A stretch of DNA of 64,000 nucleotides from Kingella denitrificans ATCC 33394 (GCF_000190695.1 NZ_GL870929.1:489230-553229), one strand, 5' to 3'. Shown: positions 16,209 through 25,315, counted from the first letter of the stretch. The notes: generated by a model from the sequence alone, not told the origin. Made by a program: numbers and translations.

Positions 16209-17378
16209 ATGAGCGAATACCTGTTCACTTCCGAATCCGTATCGGAAGGACACCCCGACAAAGTTGCCGACCAAATTTCCGATGCGATTTTGGACGCGAT
16301 TTTTGCCCAAGACCCGAAAGCGCGCGTGGCCGCCGAAACGCTGGTGGCCACCGATTTGTGCGTTCTGGCCGGTGAAATCACCACCACCGCCAAAGTGGAT
16401 TACGAAAAAATCGCCCGCGAAACCGTGCGCAAAATCGGTTACAGTGACCCGAAACTGGGCTTTGCCGCCGACACGTTCAAGCTCATTTTGAACTACGGCC
16501 AACAATCGCCCGACATCGCGCAGGGCGTGAACGAAGGCGAAGGCGTGGATTTGAACCAAGGTGCAGGCGACCAAGGCCTGATGTTCGGCTATGCCTGCGA
16601 TGAAACCCCCGCGCTCATGCCCTTTGCCATTTACTACAGCCACCGCCTGATGCAGCGCCAAAGCGAAGTGCGCAAAAGCGGCCTGCTGCCCTGGCTGCGC
16701 CCCGATGCCAAAGCGCAATTAACCGTTGCCTACGACAGCGAAACCGGCCAGGTAACACGCATCGACACCATCGTCCTCTCCACGCAGCACGATGAAAACG
16801 TGTCGCGAGAAGAATTGATTGCCGCTGTGAAAGAACACATCATCGCGCCCGTGCTGCCCAAAGAGCTGATTACGCCCGAAACCAAATACCACATCAACCC
16901 CACCGGCAATTTCGTCATCGGCGGGCCGCACGGCGACTGCGGTTTGACCGGCCGCAAAATCATTGTCGATACTTACGGCGGCGCAGCTCCGCACGGCGGC
17001 GGCGCATTCTCCGGCAAAGACCCCAGCAAAGTGGACCGTTCCGCTGCCTATGCCGGCCGTTATGTGGCCAAAAACATTGTGGCCGCAGGCTTGGCGACCC
17101 AATGCCAAATCCAGATTTCCTACGCCATCGGCATTGCCGAGCCGACCTCCATTGCCATCGATACCTTCGGCACGGGCGTTTTGAGCGAAGAAAAACTGAT
17201 TCAACTGGTGCGCGAACACTTCGACTTGCGCCCCAAAGGCATTATCCAAATGCTGGATTTGCTGCGCCCGATTTACAGCAAATCCGCCGCCTACGGACAT
17301 TTCGGCCGTGAAGAACCCGAGTTCACCTGGGAACGCACCGACAAGGCTGCCGCCCTTCGCGCCGCCGCAGGGCTGTAA
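16209..17378 (+). CDS. metK: S-adenosylmethionine synthetase
   Basis: This 389-residue enzyme makes S-adenosylmethionine from methionine and ATP. Motifs are GHPDKVADQISDAILDAIF near the N-terminus, GAGDQGLMFGYACDET, the P-loop-like GGGAFSGKDPSKVDRSAAY, and KIIVDTYGG. The length is normal. The upstream 196 bases contain AT-rich sequence and a DUS; no SAM riboswitch fold was recognised. An inverted DUS terminator separates it from lepA. Confidence 0.96.
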   Translation: MSEYLFTSESVSEGHPDKVADQISDAILDAIFAQDPKARVAAETLVATDLCVLAGEITTTAKVDYEKIARETVRKIGYSDPKLGFAADTFKLILNYGQQSPDIAQGVNEGEGVDLNQGAGDQGLMFGYACDETPALMPFAIYYSHRLMQRQSEVRKSGLLPWLRPDAKAQLTVAYDSETGQVTRIDTIVLSTQHDENVSREELIAAVKEHIIAPVLPKELITPETKYHINPTGNFVIGGPHGDCGLTGRKIIVDTYGGAAPHGGGAFSGKDPSKVDRSAAYAGRYVAKNIVAAGLATQCQIQISYAIGIAEPTSIAIDTFGTGVLSEEKLIQLVREHFDLRPKGIIQMLDLLRPIYSKSAAYGHFGREEPEFTWERTDKAAALRAAAGL

Positions 17379-17393
17379 CGCCTGAAATATCAA

Positions 17394-17432
17394 GTGCAGG
17401 CTGCTTTTGAACGCACTCAAAGCAGCCTGCAC
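17394..17432 (+). terminator. Inverted DUS terminator (metK)
   Basis: AAGTGCAGGCTGCTTTT and AAAGCAGCCTGCACTT pair just after metK. Confidence 0.6.
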
Positions 17433-17487
17433 TTTATCTGTTAAAATACGTCCGTTTTCATTGGCTTTCCACACGATTATTGATTTT

Positions 17488-19281
17488 ATGAAAAATATCC
17501 GCAATTTCTCCATCATCGCCCACATCGACCACGGCAAATCCACTCTCGCCGACCGCTTCATCCAACACTGCGGCGGCTTGGAAAACCGCGAAATGAGTTC
17601 GCAGGTTTTGGACAGCATGGACATCGAAAAAGAGCGCGGCATCACGATTAAGGCGCAAACCGCCGCGCTGAACTACAAAGCTAAGAACGGCGAAACCTAC
17701 CTGCTGAACCTGATTGACACCCCGGGACACGTCGATTTTTCCTACGAAGTGTCGCGCAGTCTGTCCGCCTGCGAAGGCGCGCTGTTGGTGGTGGACGCAT
17801 CGCAGGGCGTGGAAGCGCAAACCGTGGCCAACTGCTACACGGCGATTGATTTGGGCGTGGAAGTCGTGCCCGTGCTGAACAAAATTGACCTGCCCGCCGC
17901 CGACCCCGACCGCGTGGCGCAGGAAATCGAAGATATCATCGGCATCGACGCGGTGGGCGCGGTCACCTGCTCCGCCAAATCCGGCTTGGGCGTGGAAGAC
18001 GTGCTGGAAGAAATTGTGGCCAAAATCCCCGCGCCCGAAGGCGATGAAGATGCGCCGCTGCAAGCCGTGATTATCGATTCGTGGTTCGACAACTATGTCG
18101 GCGTGGTGATGCTCATCCGCGTGAAAAACGGCCGTCTGAAACTGAAAGACAAAGTACGCTTCATGTCCACCAAGGCCGAAAGCCAAGTGGAACAGCTCGG
18201 CGTGTTCACCCCGAAATCGGTAAACAAACAAGAGCTTAAAGCAGGCGAAGTGGGCTTTTTGATTACCGGCGTGAAGGAGCTGGGACAGGCCAAAGTGGGC
18301 GATACGGTAACGCTGGTGCAAAACCCCGCTTCCGAGCCGCTGCCCGGCTTCAAAGAAGTGCAAAGCCAAGTGTTCGCCGGCCTGTATCCCGTGGAAAGCC
18401 ACGATTACGAAGCCCTGCGCGACGCGCTGGAAAAACTGCAACTCAACGACGCTTCGCTGAAATTCGAGCCGGAAGTGTCGCAAGCATTGGGTTTTGGCTT
18501 CCGCTGCGGCTTCTTGGGTTTGCTGCACTTGGAAATCGTGCAGGAACGCTTAGAACGCGAATTTGACATGGATTTGATTACCACCGCGCCGACTGTCGTT
18601 TATGAAGTGATTCTGAAAAACGGCGAAAAAATCGACGTGGAAAACCCGTCCAAACTGCCCGACATCGCCACCATCGACACGATTATGGAGCCGATTATCA
18701 CCGCCACCATCCTCGTGCCGCAGGATTACGTCGGCAACGTGATGACGCTGTGCAACCAAAAACGCGGCGTACAGCGCAATATGCAGTACATGGGGCGGCA
18801 GGTGATGCTGACCTACGATTTGCCGATGAACGAAGTAGTGATGGATTTCTTCGACAAACTCAAATCCACCTCGCGCGGCTACGCTTCTTTGGACTATGAA
18901 TTTAAAGAGTTTATGCCGTCCGACCTCGTGAAACTGGACATTATGGTGAACGGCGACAAAGTGGACGCGCTGAGCCTGATTGTGCACCGCCAAACCTCCG
19001 TGCAGCGCGGCCGCGAACTGGCGGCGAAAATGCGCGAACTCATCCCGCGCCAAATGTTCGACATTGCCGTGCAGGCTGCCATCGGCGGGCAGATTATCGC
19101 CCGCGAAAACGTGAAGGCGCTGCGCAAAAACGTATTGGCGAAATGCTACGGCGGCGATATTACGCGTAAGAAAAAACTGCTGGAAAAACAAAAAGCCGGT
19201 AAAAAACGCATGAAACAGGTGGGCAATGTGGAAATTCCGCAGAGCGCGTTTCTGGCGATTTTGCAGGTGGGGGATAAGTAA
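17488..19281 (+). CDS. lepA: Elongation factor 4 (LepA), back-translocating GTPase
   Basis: This 597-residue ribosomal GTPase contains AHIDHGKST (G1, residues 11-19), DTPGH (G3) and NKIDLP (G4), and the LepA-specific C-terminal domain ending GKKRMKQVGNVEIPQSAF. The start MKNIRNFSII is chosen because the family begins here; a longer frame to 17407 runs through a DUS. TTAAAAT at about 17440 could be a -10. It acts on stalled or mistranslocated ribosomes; its exact role in the cell is debated. Confidence 0.96.
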   Translation: MKNIRNFSIIAHIDHGKSTLADRFIQHCGGLENREMSSQVLDSMDIEKERGITIKAQTAALNYKAKNGETYLLNLIDTPGHVDFSYEVSRSLSACEGALLVVDASQGVEAQTVANCYTAIDLGVEVVPVLNKIDLPAADPDRVAQEIEDIIGIDAVGAVTCSAKSGLGVEDVLEEIVAKIPAPEGDEDAPLQAVIIDSWFDNYVGVVMLIRVKNGRLKLKDKVRFMSTKAESQVEQLGVFTPKSVNKQELKAGEVGFLITGVKELGQAKVGDTVTLVQNPASEPLPGFKEVQSQVFAGLYPVESHDYEALRDALEKLQLNDASLKFEPEVSQALGFGFRCGFLGLLHLEIVQERLEREFDMDLITTAPTVVYEVILKNGEKIDVENPSKLPDIATIDTIMEPIITATILVPQDYVGNVMTLCNQKRGVQRNMQYMGRQVMLTYDLPMNEVVMDFFDKLKSTSRGYASLDYEFKEFMPSDLVKLDIMVNGDKVDALSLIVHRQTSVQRGRELAAKMRELIPRQMFDIAVQAAIGGQIIARENVKALRKNVLAKCYGGDITRKKKLLEKQKAGKKRMKQVGNVEIPQSAFLAILQVGDK

Positions 19282-19283
19282 GG

Positions 19284-19326
19284 CAAAAGCAGCCTGCACT
19301 TTGGGAATGAAAGTGCAGGCTGCTTT
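19284..19326 (+). terminator. Inverted DUS terminator (lepA)
   Basis: AAAAGCAGCCTGCACTTT and AAAGTGCAGGCTGCTTT pair three bases after the lepA stop. Confidence 0.65.
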
Positions 19327-19386
19327 GAACGTCCGCCCCGTTTTTACCAAACCATTATCCATATTGCCCCATATTCAGGAGTCCCC

Positions 19387-20124
19387 ATGAAATCCTTATT
19401 ACCGATTGCCGCCGGTTTGGTTGCCCTATCCGCGTGTTCCCCTTTCGACCAGGCACTATTGTCCCCCAATGCCAGCTTTTTAAACGGCCAAAAAGTGGGC
19501 AGCGTGCCGCGGGAAAAAAGCGTTACATTTGTCGGCTCACAAACGAATGAATACGGCGAACGTATGCCGGTTTATCCGGAATCCTCCAGGAGTGCCCATA
19601 AAATCCTTCACGTCTCTCCGCCCCCGCAATTTATCTTTGCCGCATGCGACGGTGCAAGGGGCCGTGGCCGCCAAATGGTGGAGGGCGATTTTCAGGCAGG
19701 GAAAACGTATCAACTGTATTGCAACCTACACTATGACGACCGCTATAAAATCGTTGCCCGCGAAGTCCCAAACGGCACAACCATGAATACGAATCATGTG
19801 ATGAACATTTATTATCAAAACGGGCAACCCACCGATGCCAACCGCATACGGTTTGTATCTACCGGGGCGGCGGACAGTGGCTTTTTGGAAAAAATCGGTT
19901 TGTATTGGCACGATAAGATGCGTATTTTGGGCTGGAACGGCAAACTTTCAGGCACCGCAGAGCTGGCTGCCCCCGCAAACCGCGTGATTGTGCATTGCTA
20001 CCATCCGTTAAAATTCGAAATGGTCGATGTGAAAAGTGATTTTCAAGCCGGAAAAACCTATCGCTTGGATTGCAAAATGGGCGACGACAAACAAATGTCC
20101 GCTTTTATTGCGGAAGTGATGTAA
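19387..20124 (+). CDS. Putative lipoprotein with internal duplication
   Basis: This 245-residue protein has a lipoprotein signal (GLVALSAC, lipid-modified Cys at residue 17). Two segments resemble one another: DFQAGKTYQLYCNLHYDD near residue 102 and DFQAGKTYRLDCKMGDDK near residue 219, each preceded by a region with a Cys and followed by an EV ending. This suggests a duplicated domain. I recognise no family with certainty. It precedes another exported protein on the same strand. Start context AGGAGTCCCC is good. Confidence 0.65.
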   Translation: MKSLLPIAAGLVALSACSPFDQALLSPNASFLNGQKVGSVPREKSVTFVGSQTNEYGERMPVYPESSRSAHKILHVSPPPQFIFAACDGARGRGRQMVEGDFQAGKTYQLYCNLHYDDRYKIVAREVPNGTTMNTNHVMNIYYQNGQPTDANRIRFVSTGAADSGFLEKIGLYWHDKMRILGWNGKLSGTAELAAPANRVIVHCYHPLKFEMVDVKSDFQAGKTYRLDCKMGDDKQMSAFIAEVM

Positions 20125-20179
20125 CCGATTGGATAACGGCAAGCTGAAAAAGCAGCCTGCACCCGCTATTTAGAAAGGC

Positions 20180-20608
20180 ATGAAAATGAAAAAACTCTTC
20201 CTGACCCTATTCTTTCTCTCCGCCGCTTCCGCCCATGCCAGCCATGTGTACGAAGACATCGACAGAATCTGCACCTATCAAGACTTGACCGCCCAAAACA
20301 GTCGGCCGAAGCAGTCGGTGTGCGGCTGGTCGCAATGGGAAAGTTCGCATGTGTACGATAAACAGCGCGGCGGCTATATGGCGGGCAACGGCGAAGCATA
20401 CCGCCTGCCGGGTGGCAAAACCGTTACCTTCTCCTACGAAGCCTTCATGAAATCGGAAGGATCAGGACCGGAAATAGGCAAATGGACACATTCCCCCAAA
20501 CAGATGAACGGCAGGGCTTACCGAACGACACAACGCCAAATTCAAGGCAAACACTGGACCTGCCACCGTTCGGCAACGGAAGAATTGTGCGTGCAGGCTG
20601 CTTTTTAA
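20180..20608 (+). CDS. Small exported protein of unknown function
   Basis: This 142-residue protein has a signal peptide (MKMKKLFLTLFFLSAASAHA). The mature part is Trp/Tyr-rich with four cysteines (ICTY, VCGW, WTCH, ELCV) that could form disulfides in the periplasm. The last residues VQAAF are encoded by a DUS, so uptake-sequence placement shaped the C-terminus. The start follows GAAAGGC; a second Met two codons later is possible. No family was recognised. Confidence 0.65.
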   Translation: MKMKKLFLTLFFLSAASAHASHVYEDIDRICTYQDLTAQNSRPKQSVCGWSQWESSHVYDKQRGGYMAGNGEAYRLPGGKTVTFSYEAFMKSEGSGPEIGKWTHSPKQMNGRAYRTTQRQIQGKHWTCHRSATEELCVQAAF

Positions 20609-20650
20609 GGCAGATACCGCCATTCAAAAGCAGCCTGCACCCTATAACGC

Positions 20651-20690
20651 AAAACGGCCGACAGCGGGCATCCCTTCTGTCGGCCGTTTT
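20651..20690. terminator. Bidirectional hairpin terminator
   Basis: AAAACGGCCGACAG and CTGTCGGCCGTTTT form a perfect stem between two convergent genes. Confidence 0.75.
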
Positions 20691-20742
20691 GTATGGCGGG
20701 CGAGAACAGCCGCGCTATTGCATAGTGTATTGAAACACCGTC

Positions 20743-21753
20743 TCATTCAAACCAGTGCCGCTTTTTACGCGTTCTGAACGTCCAAACTTCCTTTTTCTCC
20801 CCACCGTCCGCCTGATAGCGGAACTCTGCGCGGTATTCGGTGTCGAAGGCCAGCGGTTTCAAGGCGAACAAGGCAAATTCGTTTTTACCCAGCAAATGGT
20901 TCGGGTCGTTTTGATGCGTGAGGATGTGGGTATCCTTCACTTCGCCATCGGGCGCGAACAATTTAAACGACACCAGCCGCACATCGCCCACCAGGCCGTA
21001 AATCGCCACGCTCACGGGGTTGCCCGTTTTTTTGTGGCCGGGCATGGGGTTCGGCACTTCCGAGCCGTCGTATTCGGGCTCAATCTGGCTGCCCACCGGG
21101 AATTTCACCACTACCGGCCACACATACAGCGGCCTTTGGGTGGGAACGCTGGTCATCACGCCTTTGCACGGGATTTTCATGATATACGGCGCGTTGCTGT
21201 TGGTGGGCGGCTGTTCGCATAGTTGGCGCAAGCGGCTGCTGCCCTGCACCACCACAAACGCGTGATGGCGGCCGTTGACCCATGCCGCGCCCGCTTCGTC
21301 GTGGCTGGGCGTGAGCAGCGCCAGACGGTGGTAAAGCGCGGTCATCAGGCTGTTGACATTGGCATTGCCCTGCCGCGCGAAATTGCCGACCGACAGGTTT
21401 TCCACCACCGGGCCGGCATAACCAGCGGCGGCGGCGCGCGTCTGCGGGTCTGCGCCCGTGAAATACGGGTTGCTGCGGTTGTGTTCGTCATGGCCTTCCG
21501 CGTCCTTGCTCAAATATTGCGCGTGTTTTTGTGCGGCCTGTTGCAGGCTGGGCGAATGTGCCAGCGGCTCCAATCCGGCCTGCCTGCGCCATAAATTCAG
21601 CTGCTCCAAACCCTGTTTGGCTTCGCGTTCGGGGTTATACCGTGCTTGCGACCAATACACGAGAAGAAGAATACCGGCCAGCAACGGCAACCAAAACCGC
21701 TGTATCCGGCGCATGGTGGATGATGATGAAGATGCGGAAGAGCGTCTGCCCAT
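20743..21753 (-). CDS. CAP-domain (SCP/PR-1) protein with N-terminal membrane anchor
   Basis: This 336-residue protein begins MGRRSSASSSSS and has one transmembrane segment (FWLPLLAGILLLVYWSQ). It then carries a CAP domain: LNLWRRQAGLEPLAHSPSLQQAAQKHAQYL, GHDEHNRSNPYFTG, GYAGPVVENLSVG and HRLALLTPSHDEAGAAW, the last giving the His/Glu-type CAP cavity residues. Roughly the last 130 residues are an additional beta-rich domain, possibly Ig-like. It is likely cell-envelope associated. A longer in-frame start at 21798 is inside a DUS hairpin and is rejected. Confidence 0.8.
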   Translation of the reverse strand: MGRRSSASSSSSTMRRIQRFWLPLLAGILLLVYWSQARYNPEREAKQGLEQLNLWRRQAGLEPLAHSPSLQQAAQKHAQYLSKDAEGHDEHNRSNPYFTGADPQTRAAAAGYAGPVVENLSVGNFARQGNANVNSLMTALYHRLALLTPSHDEAGAAWVNGRHHAFVVVQGSSRLRQLCEQPPTNSNAPYIMKIPCKGVMTSVPTQRPLYVWPVVVKFPVGSQIEPEYDGSEVPNPMPGHKKTGNPVSVAIYGLVGDVRLVSFKLFAPDGEVKDTHILTHQNDPNHLLGKNEFALFALKPLAFDTEYRAEFRYQADGGEKKEVWTFRTRKKRHWFE

Positions 21754-21769
21754 GATGTTTCCTTTTTGA

Positions 21770-21818
21770 AAAGCAGCCTGCACCCAGCCGTACCGCACCC
21801 GTGTGCAGGCTGCTTTTT
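21770..21818. terminator. Inverted DUS hairpin
   Basis: AAAAGCAGCCTGCACCC and GTGTGCAGGCTGCTTTTT pair between the CAP-protein gene and the GTPase gene. Confidence 0.55.
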
Positions 21819-21913
21819 CCGTTGATTTAAATGATTGGTGGATTCAATGCCTGCGCCCAATAACGACCGTGCAGGCTGCCCCGCATTGCCCAATACAAAA
21901 GCAGCCTGCACCC

Positions 21914-22855
21914 TTATTCTTCGCGGTTTTCCTGACCGCTGCGCGCCGCCTTTCTCGCTTCGCGCTCGGCTTTCCGTTCAGCTTCTTTTTTGCGGGCGGC
22001 TTTCAGCCATTCTTCCCACTGGCGCGGCGTTTCCAGCGTGATGCGGCCAATCGCGCCCTCGCGGAAATCCGTCAGCACGTTTTCCGCCGCTTTTTGGTAA
22101 TTCACACGGCCGCCACCCAACAGTGCGCCGCGTTTTCGGGCAATCCATTCCAGCCAAGACGTGTCGTCCCAATGGCTGGACGGGTCTTTGTCCGCCGCAT
22201 AACGCGCCTGCAACAGCGGCAGGTAATGGCGGCGCAGGTAGTCCAAAAGTTCCAGTGCCACTTCTTCTTCGTCCAGCGCGTTGCGCCCCACCGCGCCCGA
22301 AGCCGCCAGATTATAGCCCGACTGTTCCACAATGATTTTCGGCCACAACATGCCGGGCGTGTCGTAAAGCCAGAAATCGTCCGCCAAAAACAGCCGCTGC
22401 TCGGCTTTGGTGATGCCCGGCTCGTTGCCCGTTTTCGCTGATTTTTTGCCGACCATGCCGTTAATCAGCGTGGATTTGCCCACGTTCGGAATGCCGCAAA
22501 TCAGCACGCGCAGCGGTTTGTCGATACCTTTTCGGTTCGGCACGAGGGCGCGGCAGGCGGCGGTGATTTTGGGCGCGGCGGATTTTTCGGAGCTGTCCAG
22601 CGCGATGGCGTTGGTCTGTTCGCGGCTGTTGAAATAGTCCAGCCACGCGGCGGTGCGTTCGGGGTCGGCCAAATCCTGCTTGTTCAGGATTTTCAGCTTT
22701 GGCTTGCCCTTGGAAAGCTGCGCCAGCAATGGGTTTTCGCTGGAGGCGGGCAGCCGTGCGTCCAGCATTTCAATCACCATATCGACGCTCTTCAGGCGGT
22801 CGGCGATGGCTTTTTTCGCCTTGTTCATGTGGCCGGGAAACCATTGGATTGCCAT
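21914..22855 (-). CDS. Ribosome biogenesis GTPase of the YlqF/RbgA family
   Basis: This 313-residue, circularly permuted GTPase has the G4 motif NKQDL (58-62) before G1 GIPNVGKST (121-129) and G3 DTPG (165-168). The start MAIQWFPGHMNKAK is the YlqF hallmark. The C-terminal region is helical and ends in a highly charged, Lys/Glu/Arg-rich tail (KEAERKAEREARKAA). In Bacillus the homologue matures the 50S subunit. The length fits. The start is preceded by GAAAGGCAAACA. Confidence 0.9.
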   Translation of the reverse strand: MAIQWFPGHMNKAKKAIADRLKSVDMVIEMLDARLPASSENPLLAQLSKGKPKLKILNKQDLADPERTAAWLDYFNSREQTNAIALDSSEKSAAPKITAACRALVPNRKGIDKPLRVLICGIPNVGKSTLINGMVGKKSAKTGNEPGITKAEQRLFLADDFWLYDTPGMLWPKIIVEQSGYNLAASGAVGRNALDEEEVALELLDYLRRHYLPLLQARYAADKDPSSHWDDTSWLEWIARKRGALLGGGRVNYQKAAENVLTDFREGAIGRITLETPRQWEEWLKAARKKEAERKAEREARKAARSGQENREE

Positions 22856-22887
22856 GTTGTTTGCCTTTCTTAAATCGGTGCGGGCGG

Positions 22888-22920
22888 GTGCAGGCTGCTT
22901 TCAGAAGGCAGCCTGCACTT
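22888..22920. terminator. Inverted DUS hairpin
   Basis: GTGCAGGCTGC and GCAGCCTGCAC with a 10-base loop lie between the RbgA-like and beta-lactamase-fold genes. Confidence 0.5.
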
Positions 22921-22924
22921 GGGT

Positions 22925-23947
22925 TTATGCGCCCACGTTTTCCCACCAGTTGTGCGTTTCGCTGTCCAGAGTAAACACCTGCCCCAGCGTGGGCGTGAGC
23001 GTGGCGATGCCGCTTTGCCGGACGAGCGGGATGCTGCGGCGCACGGGTTCGTCCCACTGGTGCAGCGCAAGGCTGAACATGCCCCAATGTATCGGCATGA
23101 AGCGGCGTGCCTGCACGTCGGCTGCTGCTTGAGCGGTTTGTTCGGGGAACATGTGGTTGTCGCGCCAATGTTCGTTGTATTGCCCGTTTTCCAGCAGGGC
23201 CAGGTCAATGGGGCCGAAGCGGCGGCCGATGTCGGCAAAGTGGCTGCCGTAGCTGCTGTCGCCGGAAAAATAAATCTTGTGCCGCTCAGTTTCCAGCACG
23301 AAGCCCGCCCACAGGGTTTTGTTGAAATCGCCCATGCCGCGGCTGCTGTTGTGCCGCGCGGGCACGGCGTGAACGTGCAGGCTGCCTGAAAGTTCGGCGT
23401 GCTGCCACCAGTCCAATTCGGTAATGCGTTCTCTGGCAATGCCCCAGTGTTGCAGCAGCGTGCCCAAATTCAGTGGCACGATAAAGCGCGTATTGCTACC
23501 GACAAAGCGGCGGATGGTGGGCTTGTCCAAATGGTCGTAATGGTTGTGGCTGATGAGGATGTAGTCAATCGGCGGCAATTCGTCCAGTGCGGCGGGCGGC
23601 GGTTGGTAGCGGCGCGAAATGCCGCGTATGGGCGAAACGCAGTTGCCGAACACGGGGTCAAGCAGCAGCGTGATGCCCGACAGGCGCGCCAACACCGTGC
23701 TGTGCCCGAACCAGACGAAACGCGACGTGCCGTCGTCTTGCAGCAGCGTCTGCCAACCGGGCGTTTGGGACGGCATAGGCGCGGGCGGCGCGTATTGGGC
23801 GTAATCCAGCGTCATTGCTTTGAGCCAGCGCAACACGGTTTTGCCGCCGCCTTGCACGGGGGCTTGCGGCGGGGTCACGAAAAACCGCCCTGTGGCTGGG
23901 TCGTAATGGTCGCTGGCGGGAAGGACGGGATAGGGAAGTCGGAACAT
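22925..23947 (-). CDS. Metallo-beta-lactamase-fold hydrolase, NAPE-PLD/UlaG-like
   Basis: This 340-residue protein starts MFRLPYPVLPASDHYDP. The zinc-binding motif is SHNHYDHLDKPT, preceded by FVWFGHSTVL and LLLDPVFG and followed by GDSSYG and PIHWGMFSLALH. This is the pattern of the NAPE-phospholipase D-like branch of the superfamily (metal-dependent hydrolases, some acting on phospholipids). The substrate here is unknown. A longer start at 24031 reads through a DUS and is less likely. It is divergent from the DUF493 gene. Confidence 0.85.
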   Translation of the reverse strand: MFRLPYPVLPASDHYDPATGRFFVTPPQAPVQGGGKTVLRWLKAMTLDYAQYAPPAPMPSQTPGWQTLLQDDGTSRFVWFGHSTVLARLSGITLLLDPVFGNCVSPIRGISRRYQPPPAALDELPPIDYILISHNHYDHLDKPTIRRFVGSNTRFIVPLNLGTLLQHWGIARERITELDWWQHAELSGSLHVHAVPARHNSSRGMGDFNKTLWAGFVLETERHKIYFSGDSSYGSHFADIGRRFGPIDLALLENGQYNEHWRDNHMFPEQTAQAAADVQARRFMPIHWGMFSLALHQWDEPVRRSIPLVRQSGIATLTPTLGQVFTLDSETHNWWENVGA

Positions 23948-24119
23948 AAGGTGCGTATCGGCAGGAAAACGGAGTGCAGGCTGCCTGCAAACAGCCCAAA
24001 AATGCGCGATTATAGCAGTTTCACGCCGCAAACGCGCCCCGCACTGCCGGACTGTATTACGCAGGCGACACTAATTTGCGCTAAAATAACCGCCTTAATT
24101 TCAAGCAAGGAAATCCGAA

Positions 24120-24386
24120 ATGAACGAGCAAAAACCCCTCATCGCCTTCCCTACCCACTTCGACCTGAAAATCATGGGCGCGCACCATCCCGATTTTGCC
24201 GCCGAAATCTTGAAAGCCGTGCAAACCCACGCGCCCGACACCACCGAAGAACATGTGAAGCTGCGCCCCAGCACGAACGGCAACTATCTGGGTGCAACCG
24301 TTACCGTGTACGCCGAAAACCAAGAGCATTTGGACAACATCTACCGCAGCGTTACCTCGCACCCGATGGTAAAAGTGGTGTTTTAA
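24120..24386 (+). CDS. DUF493 (YbeD-like) protein
   Basis: This 88-residue protein matches the YbeD/DUF493 ferredoxin-like fold: IAFPTHFDLKIMG, LRPSTNGNYLGATVTVYAENQEHLDNIYR and a final VKVVF. Members are small cytoplasmic proteins, often next to lipB; here lipB lies 2.1 kb downstream on the same strand, with a racemase and an SH3 protein in between. A regulatory role has been suggested in the family but is not established. TAAAATAACC upstream may be part of a promoter. Confidence 0.88.
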   Translation: MNEQKPLIAFPTHFDLKIMGAHHPDFAAEILKAVQTHAPDTTEEHVKLRPSTNGNYLGATVTVYAENQEHLDNIYRSVTSHPMVKVVF

Positions 24387-24400
24387 CGGCCGCCCGAACG

Positions 24401-24470
24401 CTGAAAAAGCAGCACCAAGGGCACGCACATCGGTTGGCTGAATCAAGATTCAGACCGATGGCAGCCTGCA
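24401..24470 (+). repeat. DUS-flanked hairpin repeat, copy A
   Basis: A 70-bp unit with the imperfect palindrome CATCGGTTGGCTGAATC / GATTCAGACCGATG, flanked by a degenerate DUS (AAAGCAGCACC) and a full GCAGCCTGCA. Similarity to copy B continues about 20 bases past the end. Copies B (25531-25600) and C (45063-45130, opposite strand) share it. Confidence 0.8.
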
Positions 24471-24551
24471 TGCAAAATGGCAGCAAGCCCCATCGCCCCG
24501 CTAACCAAATAGCAAACAGGCAGCCTGAAACGCAGCCCAAAACAAAAAACC

Positions 24552-24603
24552 AAAGTGCAGGCTGCCTTTTCGCCGTTCAGCCCGCAAAAAGCAGCCTGCA
24601 CCC
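24552..24603 (+). terminator. Inverted DUS hairpin before the racemase gene
   Basis: AAAGTGCAGGCTGCC and AAAGCAGCCTGCACC pair across about 25 bases, upstream of the racemase start. Confidence 0.45.
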
Positions 24604-24625
24604 GCACCCATCCAAAGGAAACCCC

Positions 24626-25315
24626 ATGAACACACTCGGCATTATCGGCGGCATGTCGCCCGAAAGCACCGCCGCCTATTACCTGCACATCAACCGCCGC
24701 GTCAACCAAATCAAAGGCGGCAACCACAGCGCGCCCCTGCTGCTGCACAGCGTCGAATTCCAGCACATTGCCGACTGCCAGAAAAGCGGCGACTGGCCGC
24801 AGGCCGGCAGCCTCCTCGCCCAATCCGCCCGCACCCTGCAAAACGCCGGCGCACAAGGCATCCTGCTCGCCACCAATACCATGCATAAAGTCGCCGTCCC
24901 CATTGCCGCCGCCGTCAGCGTCCCCTTCCTGCACATTCTCGACGCCGTCGCCCAAGCCGTGCGGGTACAGGGGTTCGCCACCGTCGGCCTGCTCGGCACG
25001 CGCTTCACCATGCAGGACGGCTTCTACACCGACGGGCTGGCCGAACGCGGCATCCGCACCCTCGTCCCCGACGAAGCCGAACAGGCCGAAATCCACCGCA
25101 TCATTTTTGACGAACTGTGCACCGGCCAAATCCGCGAAGACAGCAAACGCCGCTACCTGAATGCCATCGCCGCCTTGGCCAAACGCGGCGCACAAGCCGT
25201 CATCCTCGGCTGCACCGAAATCGGCCTGCTCGTGCAACAGGGCGACACCCCCGTCCCCCTGCTCGACAGCACCGAAATCCACGTGCAAAAGGCGGTGGAA
25301 TTTATAGTCGATTAA
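24626..25315 (+). CDS. Aspartate/glutamate racemase family protein
   Basis: This 229-residue enzyme begins MNTLGIIGGMSPESTAAYY, typical of PLP-independent Asp/Glu racemases (YgeA/RacX branch). The two catalytic positions appear as ATNTMHK (Thr rather than Cys, as in some YgeA-like enzymes) and LGCTEIGLL (Cys present). Loss of one cysteine suggests broad or altered amino-acid substrate use. The start has AAAGGAAACCCC. The final residues and stop codon (IVD, TAA) lie inside a Correia-like element, so the element supplied the current C-terminus. Confidence 0.85.
   Translation: MNTLGIIGGMSPESTAAYYLHINRRVNQIKGGNHSAPLLLHSVEFQHIADCQKSGDWPQAGSLLAQSARTLQNAGAQGILLATNTMHKVAVPIAAAVSVPFLHILDAVAQAVRVQGFATVGLLGTRFTMQDGFYTDGLAERGIRTLVPDEAEQAEIHRIIFDELCTGQIREDSKRRYLNAIAALAKRGAQAVILGCTEIGLLVQQGDTPVPLLDSTEIHVQKAVEFIVD

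Noticed and set aside
23399..24625. N-terminal extension of the racemase frame
   Set aside because: The extra 400 codons lie antisense to the beta-lactamase-fold gene and over the DUF493 gene; the family starts at 24626.
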